Position numbers and translations under genes: made by a program. The notes below the pieces were generated by a model. The model was not told where the DNA came from. It did no database searches and saw only the letters and a list, made by a program, of their open reading frames with translations. This document shows, piece after piece, positions 6,851-12,356 of a DNA stretch of 12,356 bases. The stretch lies in contig JADHND010000030.1 in the NCBI GenBank assembly GCA_016779685.1, positions 1 to 12,356 of the forward strand. Direction: 5' to 3'. Position 1 is the first letter of the stretch. Each line of letters begins with the position of its first letter. Source of the DNA: Shewanellaceae bacterium. GTDB lineage: Bacteria; Pseudomonadota; Gammaproteobacteria; Enterobacterales; Shewanellaceae.

Positions 6851-7095
6851 GATTTGCTGATGATTTTTGCAATGAGCAAAAAAACGACGAGTAAATTCAA
6901 TAAGAAACAAATGATAAAATAATTAGTCCACTGTGGGAAAAACTGGTTATCAAAAATTTGGGTTTTTTGTTGTAGAAAACCGTCTAAAACAACAATGCCA
7001 GCCGCAAGGCAAGCCGATAAAATTGCAGCGGCAACAATAGCTATAATGAGCCTTTTTACTATGCTGGTAGAGCGCTTCAGGTCGTTCTTAGGCAT
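6844..7095 (-). CDS. Small membrane protein of unknown function (83 aa)
   Basis: I do not recognise this protein. It has a basic N-terminus (KNDLKRS, VKR), a hydrophobic stretch at about 16-38, a polar loop (39-57: LQQKTQIFDNQFFPQW), a second hydrophobic stretch at about 58-78, and a basic end (KSK). The basic ends suggest both termini are cytoplasmic. The first stretch also holds LSAC (26-29), a textbook lipobox context after positive residues and a hydrophobic core, so cleavage and lipidation at Cys29 is an alternative. AGGAA lies about 9 nt before the ATG, and a promoter with a perfect -10 lies further upstream. It follows the lnt terminator and converges on lipA with 13 nt between stops. 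Frame, ribosome site and promoter together support a real gene. Confidence 0.72.
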   Translation of the reverse strand: MPKNDLKRSTSIVKRLIIAIVAAAILSACLAAGIVVLDGFLQQKTQIFDNQFFPQWTNYFIICFLLNLLVVFLLIAKIISKSK

Positions 7096-7131
7096 GACTT
7101 AAATTCCTAACATTTAAGATAATTCGCTTTA

Positions 7132-7160
7132 ATTATAGAAGATTTGCTGTAAATTATCTA
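7132..7160 (-). promoter_or_regulatory. Predicted sigma-70 promoter of the 83-aa membrane protein gene
   Basis: Read on the - strand, TAGATA (7160-7155, 4 of 6 to TTGACA), a 17-nt spacer and a perfect TATAAT (7137-7132) precede the ATG at 7095 by about 37 nt. The -35 box touches the T-run of the lnt terminator, so the gene can be expressed apart from the lnt operon. Confidence 0.5.
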
Positions 7161-7180
7161 AAAACAGCAGTAAACCTGCT
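7160..7180 (-). terminator. Probable Rho-independent terminator of the miaB-lnt operon
   Basis: On the - strand AGCAG (7180-7176), a 5-nt loop GTTTA and CTGCT (7170-7166) form a 5-bp stem that can be lengthened by two wobble pairs. It is followed by G and five Ts (7164-7160). It starts 22 nt after the lnt stop. The stem is short, so termination may be partial. Confidence 0.5.
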
Positions 7181-7202
7181 ACGAAGTTAGCGTCGGTTCT
7201 GC

Positions 7203-8783
7203 TTAAGAGATATAGGCACTCGTATTTGAGTTGGCAGCATCACTGGGCTGCCTGCGATTGACATAGCATGCTGCTATGATCATGAGCAGGCTGCTTATCC
7301 AAAAAGGTGTTTGTCCATAATAGCTAAAGAGAGTGCGTCCTGTTGTAGGTGAAATCGTGTGGGTCATGGTGGTTGCTTCAAACTGAGGGCTCCGCTTGGT
7401 AATTTGGCCGTCAGCATCAATAAAAGCGCTGATTCCGTTGTTGGTTGAGCGTACCAAGGGTCTGCCGAGTTCAGCGGCTCGCATTTGTGCAGTCTGAAGG
7501 TGCTGATGAGGACCGATACTTTGACCAAACCAGGTATCATTCGAAAGTGTTAAGATAAAACTGATATCTTCTTTAAAGTTGTCCTTTAGCTGCTGTGCAA
7601 ATGCGATTTCATAGCATATGGCTGGCAGTATTTTATATCCTTTCGCTTGTAAAGATGCTTGTTGATAAGCACCTCTAGCGAAGTTTGACATGGGTAAATT
7701 AAAAAAAGTGCCTAGTTTTTTCAGCTGTTCTCTTAAAGGCACAAATTCGCCAAAAGGCAGTAGATGATTTTTCCGGTAGCGATTGTTTTTATGGGTCATG
7801 TATGTGTAGGCTGGATTAGGATTCATTTCATATTGACCTAACACGATCAGGGCGTTGTAACTTTGTTGATCAGAGCGCTCAAGCAAGCCTGTTAAGATCG
7901 CTGTTTGGTGATGCCTGCCTTCGATATCAACTTGTCTTAAAAATAACTGCAGGCGGTGTTCAGGTGCTGAGATAGCCGCCTCAGACCAGATGATTAGGTC
8001 GCTAGTCTGCCAATGCGGCCGACTTAACTGAGAGTATATATTCATTTCACGCTGAACACTGGCCGGGCTCCACTTTATATCTTGCGGAATATTGGCTTGA
8101 ACCGTGGTAGCGATGATCTGTTGGCCGGTTAAGTGAATCGGTTGATAGAGATAGCTGAAGAGAACGACCGCACTGAGTAGGCTCATTTGCAGCGCCAGTG
8201 GTCGAAAATGACGGTGCATTAAGAGCCAGAGACTGGTTGTTAAAAAGGCTGAAAATAACGTTAAGCCTAAAGCACCAAGTATACCAGCGAGTGGAAAAAA
8301 AAGCGTGTCGGTTAGCGCATAGCCGTCCCAAATCCATGGAAATCCTGTCAGCACCTCTCCCCTGAGCCAAGCGCACAGACACCAAATAGCGGGGAAAACC
8401 CAAGCCGTTGTGGTGATCTTATGCTTTGGATTGCAGATATAGAGCAAACCACCTGCAAGTAATGCGAATACGGACAGATATAAGCTGAACAGTATCAGCA
8501 GGAACGTAGCGAAACCTAATGACAAGTCACCATAGTTGATCATGCTGATTCGTAACCAATAACCACCGCACATCATTTTGCCAAAACCAAAACAAAGCCA
8601 AATGATAAGAAAGGGTTTGATTTTTCTTTGATGGGATAGCCACAAAGGCACCCAGAGCGCCACAGCCGCCAGCCACCAAACATGATAGGGAGCATAAGCA
8701 TAGATAGATACTGCGCCAGCTAGCATGGCATAGAGAGCATGACAAGCAGGATGTTGTTGTAACACTAAAAGTAGTTGACGCAC
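7203..8783 (-). CDS. lnt: Apolipoprotein N-acyltransferase
   Basis: Lnt adds the third acyl chain, from phospholipid, to the N-terminal cysteine of lipoproteins in the inner membrane. The product has 526 residues (E. coli 512): about six or seven hydrophobic segments in residues 1-215, a periplasmic nitrilase-like domain (about 222-480), and a final membrane segment near 487-508. The catalytic triad is visible as Glu268 (IIWSEAAIS), Lys338 (YRKNHLLPFGEFVP) and Cys390 (PAICYE), matching E. coli Glu267/Lys335/Cys387. The start codon is GTG (8783-8781) with AAGGATAAGG just upstream. It lies 9 nt after corC. Its tail after residue 508 is Ser/Asn-rich. Lipoprotein substrates such as RlpA are encoded nearby. 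Confidence 0.96.
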   Translation of the reverse strand: MRQLLLVLQQHPACHALYAMLAGAVSIYAYAPYHVWWLAAVALWVPLWLSHQRKIKPFLIIWLCFGFGKMMCGGYWLRISMINYGDLSLGFATFLLILFSLYLSVFALLAGGLLYICNPKHKITTTAWVFPAIWCLCAWLRGEVLTGFPWIWDGYALTDTLFFPLAGILGALGLTLFSAFLTTSLWLLMHRHFRPLALQMSLLSAVVLFSYLYQPIHLTGQQIIATTVQANIPQDIKWSPASVQREMNIYSQLSRPHWQTSDLIIWSEAAISAPEHRLQLFLRQVDIEGRHHQTAILTGLLERSDQQSYNALIVLGQYEMNPNPAYTYMTHKNNRYRKNHLLPFGEFVPLREQLKKLGTFFNLPMSNFARGAYQQASLQAKGYKILPAICYEIAFAQQLKDNFKEDISFILTLSNDTWFGQSIGPHQHLQTAQMRAAELGRPLVRSTNNGISAFIDADGQITKRSPQFEATTMTHTISPTTGRTLFSYYGQTPFWISSLLMIIAACYVNRRQPSDAANSNTSAYIS

Positions 8784-8792
8784 ACCTTATCC

Positions 8793-9650
8793 TTAAGTTG
8801 CTTTTAAAGTTTGGATTTTTAACTCAATAATTTTTCTGGTATTTGATTTTAAAACAATGAATTGGAAATCTTTAATTTGAATGTTCTCGCCTTGTTGAGG
8901 TAGGTGGCCAAAGGCGTGGCTGACCAAGCCTCCAATCGTATCGAATTCTTGGTCGCTTAATTGAGCGCCAAAAAAAAGATTAAATTCCTCAATTGGCGTC
9001 AAAGCATCGATAATAAACTGATCTTTTTGTGATTTTCTAATGTTATTCATGGATTTATCATCATGGGCAAATTCATCTTCGATTTCACCTACGATTTCTT
9101 CGAGAATGTCTTCAATGGTCACAAGGCCAGATACGCCGCCATATTCGTCAATGACCATTGCCATGTGGTAGCGGTTTGAACGAAATTCTTTTAAGAGAAC
9201 ATCTACTCGTTTACTTTCGGGTACCACAACTGCTGGACGCAGCACCATATCTAATGAAAAGTTATCGAGTTGATTTTGAAAGCCATATCGGAGCAAATCT
9301 TTGGCTAATAAGATGCCTTCAATGTGATCTTTGTCGTCATGTATAACAGGGAATCGCGAATGTGCAGATTGAATTACGATATCTAAGATGGCCGGAATCG
9401 ATAAGTTTTTAGGGATAGCGATTATTTGCGAACGAGGGATCATGATATCCCGAACCTTGAGATTGGTCACATCTAAAACGCCTTGGATCATTTCCTTTGT
9501 GTCTTCGGTGATCACATCGCGCTGTTTTGCTTCTGAAATAACATCAGCTAATTCTTCATGATTCTTGGGTTCACCTTGAAACCACTGCCCGATACGTTCA
9601 GTCCAAGTTTTTCGAATTTTGGGGTTCGATGGAGGTTTTTCTTCGCTCAT
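8793..9650 (-). CDS. corC: CorC/YbeX family CBS-domain protein
   Basis: The 285-residue protein (E. coli YbeX 292) is the soluble form of the CorC/HlyC family. It has an acidic N-terminal region, two CBS domains (about 66-125 with [11 protein letters not shown] and SRFPVI, and about 133-190 with [26 protein letters not shown]), and a C-terminal transporter-associated domain (about 205-283, with [15 protein letters not shown]). No N-terminal DUF21 membrane domain is present. In the family, CBS domains bind adenine nucleotides. YbeX has been linked to magnesium or cobalt efflux and, more recently, to ribosome and RNA homeostasis, fitting its neighbours ybeY and ybeZ. The ATG at 9650 has only a weak ribosome site, with GGAG about 20 nt away. 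It lies 25 nt after ybeY. Confidence 0.95.
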   Translation of the reverse strand: MSEEKPPSNPKIRKTWTERIGQWFQGEPKNHEELADVISEAKQRDVITEDTKEMIQGVLDVTNLKVRDIMIPRSQIIAIPKNLSIPAILDIVIQSAHSRFPVIHDDKDHIEGILLAKDLLRYGFQNQLDNFSLDMVLRPAVVVPESKRVDVLLKEFRSNRYHMAMVIDEYGGVSGLVTIEDILEEIVGEIEDEFAHDDKSMNNIRKSQKDQFIIDALTPIEEFNLFFGAQLSDQEFDTIGGLVSHAFGHLPQQGENIQIKDFQFIVLKSNTRKIIELKIQTLKAT

Positions 9651-9675
9651 AATGATGATGTTTATTCCAGCTCCG

Positions 9676-10131
9676 TTATTTAATAATATAAGGATTGTTA
9701 TAACCTAATTGCTGCATGATAGCAATCTCTAAAGTTTCCATTTCATCAGCATCAGCATCTGTTTCGTGATCAAACCCCAATAAATGCAAGCATCCATGGA
9801 TGACTATATGTGCCCAATGGGCTTCAAGGGATTTGTTTTGCGCATGAGCTTCTTCTTGTACAACCGGTGCACAAATAACCAAATCACCTAGTAAAGGCAG
9901 TGTTAACTGTGGGGGAGCTTCAAAAGGAAATGACAAGACATTGGTCGGTTTATTTTTACCTCGATATTGATGATTAAGTTCTTGGCTTTCGGCGTTATCG
10001 GTTATGCGGATAGTCACCTCACTTTCAACTCGAAAAGAGGCGACAGCCTTGGTAACCCATTCTAAAAGTTGCGCGTCCGTCGGTAAGTCCTTGTTCGCCG
10101 ATACACGCTGGCTATAAATTGTAGTGGTCAT
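9676..10131 (-). CDS. ybeY: Endoribonuclease YbeY (16S rRNA maturation)
   Basis: YbeY is a zinc-dependent single-strand endoribonuclease needed for 16S rRNA 3'-end maturation and ribosome quality control. The 151-residue protein (E. coli 155) carries the signature [11 protein letters not shown], with zinc ligands His112, His116 and His122, and the conserved Arg57 in [30 protein letters not shown] is also typical. It sits between the PhoH-like ATPase (21-nt gap) and corC (25-nt gap), the standard gammaproteobacterial order. E. coli YbeY and YbeZ are reported to interact. Confidence 0.97.
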   Translation of the reverse strand: MTTTIYSQRVSANKDLPTDAQLLEWVTKAVASFRVESEVTIRITDNAESQELNHQYRGKNKPTNVLSFPFEAPPQLTLPLLGDLVICAPVVQEEAHAQNKSLEAHWAHIVIHGCLHLLGFDHETDADADEMETLEIAIMQQLGYNNPYIIK

Positions 10132-10152
10132 GGTTATTGGTTTCTTTATTGT

Positions 10153-11151
10153 TTAATCTTTTTTATTTTGTGCTTGTTCGTATTGCTCATAAGCTTCGAC
10201 CACGCGTGCAACAACAGGATGCCGAACGACGTCTTTAGCATGAAAGAAAGTGAAGCTGATGTCTTTGACTTCTTTTAAGACTTCGACCACATGACTTAAG
10301 CCTGAACGTTGGTGTTTAGGTAAATCAACTTGAGTGACATCACCAGTGACCACGGCACGACTGTTGAAGCCAATACGGGTTAAGAACATCTTCATTTGCT
10401 CTACGGTCGTATTTTGGGATTCATCTAAAATGATGAAAGAATCGTTGAGCGTTCGACCTCGCATGTATGCTAAGGGGGCAATCTCAATCACGTTGAGCTC
10501 AATAAGCTTTTCAACCTTTTCAAACCCCAGCATGTCAAATAGTGCATCGTATAGTGGCCGCAGATAGGGATCCACTTTTTGGCTTAAGTCTCCGGGCAAG
10601 AAACCAAGTTTTTCGCCTGCTTCTACAGCGGGCCTGGTTAATAAAATCCTTTTGACTTCCTGACGCTCCAGGCTATCAATCGCTGCTGCGACTGCTAAGT
10701 AGGTTTTACCCGTTCCCGCGGGGCCTACACCGAAGCTGATGTCATGACTGAGTATATTCTCTAAGTAATTGGCTTGATGGCTGTTACGCGGCCTGATGAC
10801 ACCACACCTGGTTTTGATTTCAACGCTTGAATGGTAGTTGGGGCGCTTTTGAATCTCACCATCAAAGATATTGAGCTCCTGCATGGCAAGATGAATCTGC
10901 TCGGCATCCAAAGCAGGAATACGTCCGCGGATTGGCTGAGTCTCATGGTAGAGGCGTTGCAATAGTTTTTTAGCCGCTTTAGCATGATTTTGCATGCCAT
11001 GAATATAGAATTTATTGTCACGATGGTTGATTTCTACATCAAGTTGTCTTTCAACTTGTTGTAGATTGATATCTAGAGGACCGCATAGAGAGGCAAGGCG
11101 ACGCCCCTCTACTGGTTCAAGCTCTAGTTCAACTTGAATATTCTTGTTCAA
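10153..11151 (-). CDS. ybeZ: PhoH-like ATPase YbeZ
   Basis: The 332-residue protein is a PhoH-family P-loop NTPase, probably an RNA-acting partner of YbeY. An N-terminal KH-like region (about 15-70, with SLCGPLDINL and LDVEINHRDNKFYIHG) precedes the PhoH domain. Walker A is GPAGTGKT (143-150) and Walker B is SFIILDESQN (Asp243, Glu244). The motifs LTRPAVEAGEKLGFLPGD, MRGRTLNDSF and VTGDVTQVDLP are also complete. The start is TTG (11151-11149): an in-frame TGA lies 12 nt upstream, no ATG or GTG is available between, and the TTG start matches the E. coli N-terminus and has an ideal ribosome site. A nearby ATG at 11164 is out of frame. It follows miaB closely (17-nt gap). Confidence 0.95.
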   Translation of the reverse strand: MNKNIQVELELEPVEGRRLASLCGPLDINLQQVERQLDVEINHRDNKFYIHGMQNHAKAAKKLLQRLYHETQPIRGRIPALDAEQIHLAMQELNIFDGEIQKRPNYHSSVEIKTRCGVIRPRNSHQANYLENILSHDISFGVGPAGTGKTYLAVAAAIDSLERQEVKRILLTRPAVEAGEKLGFLPGDLSQKVDPYLRPLYDALFDMLGFEKVEKLIELNVIEIAPLAYMRGRTLNDSFIILDESQNTTVEQMKMFLTRIGFNSRAVVTGDVTQVDLPKHQRSGLSHVVEVLKEVKDISFTFFHAKDVVRHPVVARVVEAYEQYEQAQNKKD

Positions 11152-11158
11152 AAAGAGA

Positions 11159-11163
11159 CCTCA
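11159..11163 (-). promoter_or_regulatory. Strong Shine-Dalgarno that decides the TTG start of ybeZ
   Basis: TGAGG on the - strand (11163-11159) ends 7 nt before the TTG at 11151. It supports the rare start codon, and it lies between the miaB stop and ybeZ. The gap is too short for a separate promoter to be obvious. Confidence 0.6.
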
Positions 11164-11168
11164 TTTAT

Positions 11169-12356
11169 TTAAAAAGTGGGATCAAAGAGCTTAACACCGA
11201 GAGTTTGTCGAGATTGATGTTGATACACAATCTCTTCGGGTTTTTGCTCTTGCCTAAGATCCATGTCGGCCTCTTGGCGGATCACTTTACCTTTTAATGA
11301 GTTGGTAAAAATATCAGTGATTTCAATATCAACGAATTGGCCAATCATATCGGGTGATCCTGAGAAGTTCACAATTCGGTTGTTTTCCGTGCGCCCAGTG
11401 AGCTCCATGATGTCTTTTTTAGATGGTCCTTCGACCAGTACTCTTTGCTCTGTATGCAGCATCCGTCGACTATAGTGCATAGCGTTTTGATTAATTCGCT
11501 CCTGTAGGATGTGTAAGCGCTGTTTTTTTTCTGCATCACTTACATCATCAGGCAAATCAGCGGCAGGTGTACCAGGGCGCGCGCTATAAATAAAGCTAAA
11601 GCTTTGATCAAATTTAACTTCTTCTATCAATTTCATGGTAGCAGCAAAATCCTCATGGGTTTCGCCGGGAAATCCAATGATAAAATCAGAACTAATATGA
11701 ATGTTTGGTCTTACTTTTTTTAAGTGACGAATAATTGATTTATATTCAAGTGCGGTATGCGGTCTTTTCATTAAGGTCAAGATTCGATCCGAACCACTTT
11801 GAACGGGCAAGTGTAAAAAATCAACCAGTTCTGGTATATCGGCATAGGCATCAATAATATCTTGCGTAAACTCAAGTGGGTGACTGGTCGTGTATCGAAT
11901 TCTGTCAATACCATCAATGGCTGCCACGAAGCGAAGTAACTCGGCAAAAGTACAAATATCGTCGGTGTGGGTTAAGCCTCGATATGCATTGACGTTTTGT
12001 CCGAGTAGATTAACTTCGCGAACACCTTGTGCCGTTAACTGTGCAATTTCGTATAAGACGTCATCCATTGGGCGACTGATTTCTTCACCACGCGTATAGG
12101 GCACTACGCAGAATGAGCAATATTTACTGCAACCTTCCATAATGGAAACGAAGGCTGTGATGCCGTTTGCTTTTGGTTCAGGTAATCGATCAAATTTTTC
12201 AATCTCAGGAAAACTAATATCCACAACGGCTTTTTTACCTGCTTGGATGTCTTGAATCATTTCTGGAAGACGATGCAGGGTTTGTGGGCCAAACACGATG
12301 TCAACATAGGGAGCACGTTGCCGTATATGTGCTCCTTCTTGTGAAGCGACGCAGCC
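11169..12356 (-). CDS. miaB: tRNA-2-methylthio-N6-dimethylallyladenosine synthase MiaB (N-terminus outside window)
   Basis: MiaB is a radical SAM methylthiotransferase that converts i6A37 to ms2i6A37 in tRNAs reading UNN codons. The frame is open to the right edge. It begins [19 protein letters not shown], so about 395 residues are visible and roughly 80 N-terminal ones (E. coli total 474) lie beyond. A GTG at 12296 is an internal valine codon. The first visible cysteine is the last ligand of the auxiliary cluster of the UPF0004 domain. The radical SAM motif CX3CX2C follows (GCSKYCSFC, visible residues 75-83), then [12 protein letters not shown] and [12 protein letters not shown], and a C-terminal TRAM domain (RVLVEGPS to LKGKVIR). 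Identity to E. coli MiaB is high throughout. It is the first visible gene of the leftward operon with ybeZ, ybeY, corC and lnt. Confidence 0.97.
   Translation of the reverse strand, partial: GCVASQEGAHIRQRAPYVDIVFGPQTLHRLPEMIQDIQAGKKAVVDISFPEIEKFDRLPEPKANGITAFVSIMEGCSKYCSFCVVPYTRGEEISRPMDDVLYEIAQLTAQGVREVNLLGQNVNAYRGLTHTDDICTFAELLRFVAAIDGIDRIRYTTSHPLEFTQDIIDAYADIPELVDFLHLPVQSGSDRILTLMKRPHTALEYKSIIRHLKKVRPNIHISSDFIIGFPGETHEDFAATMKLIEEVKFDQSFSFIYSARPGTPAADLPDDVSDAEKKQRLHILQERINQNAMHYSRRMLHTEQRVLVEGPSKKDIMELTGRTENNRIVNFSGSPDMIGQFVDIEITDIFTNSLKGKVIRQEADMDLRQEQKPEEIVYQHQSRQTLGVKLFDPTF

Noticed and set aside
6853..6882. Inverted repeat TTTGCT/AGCAAA near the lipA-small gene junction
   Set aside because: The 16-nt loop is AT-rich, no T-run follows on either strand, and it lies inside the 3' end of the small gene; not a credible terminator.
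8047..8403. 118-codon frame on the - strand inside lnt
   Set aside because: It is the same strand and a different frame from lnt, which has its full catalytic triad and membrane segments through this stretch.

Overview
The window looks like a core housekeeping stretch of a gammaproteobacterial chromosome with moderately low GC (low 40s by eye, not computed). The proteins match the Escherichia coli RodA, RlpA, DacA, YbeD, LipB, LipA, CorC, YbeY, PhoH-like and MiaB families closely, often residue for residue at catalytic positions. The gene order mrdA-mrdB-mltB-rlpA-dacA-ybeD-lipB-lipA, with mltB between mrdB and rlpA, is like that recalled for Pseudomonas. I cannot name the genus from sequence alone. 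No rRNA, tRNA, CRISPR, insertion sequence, phage or plasmid gene was seen.

Left half (1-6830, + strand): a cell-envelope and lipoate cluster. It starts with the 3' end of the PBP2 gene (mrdA), then mrdB/rodA (4-nt overlap), mltB (1-nt gap) and rlpA (14-nt overlap), a tightly packed unit for building the lateral wall and remodelling septal peptidoglycan. A 151-nt gap follows. It holds a probable dacA promoter with an extended -10, a GC-rich hairpin before a T-run, and a 16-codon mini-ORF with an unusually good Shine-Dalgarno sequence. Then come dacA (PBP5/6 carboxypeptidase), a 90-nt gap with a second, weaker mini-ORF, ybeD, and the lipoate pair lipB and lipA. LipB transfers octanoate to apo-proteins and LipA inserts the sulfurs.

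Right half (6844-12356, - strand): transcription runs leftward through miaB (5' end cut by the window edge), a PhoH-like ATPase (ybeZ), ybeY, corC (ybeX) and lnt. This is the familiar gammaproteobacterial operon joining tRNA modification, rRNA processing and RNase activity, a CBS-domain protein and apolipoprotein N-acyltransferase. After lnt comes a modest terminator hairpin, then a promoter and an 83-codon gene for an unrecognised small membrane protein, which meets lipA tail to tail.

Most of the region is conserved and ordinary. The parts worth a second look are the dacA upstream gap (mini-ORF whose Shine-Dalgarno can pair with its own coding sequence), the 83-aa membrane protein with a lipobox-like LSAC motif next to lnt, the 18-codon mini-ORF after dacA, and the convergent junction of two operons that are collinear in E. 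coli. I found no convincing new multi-gene system.
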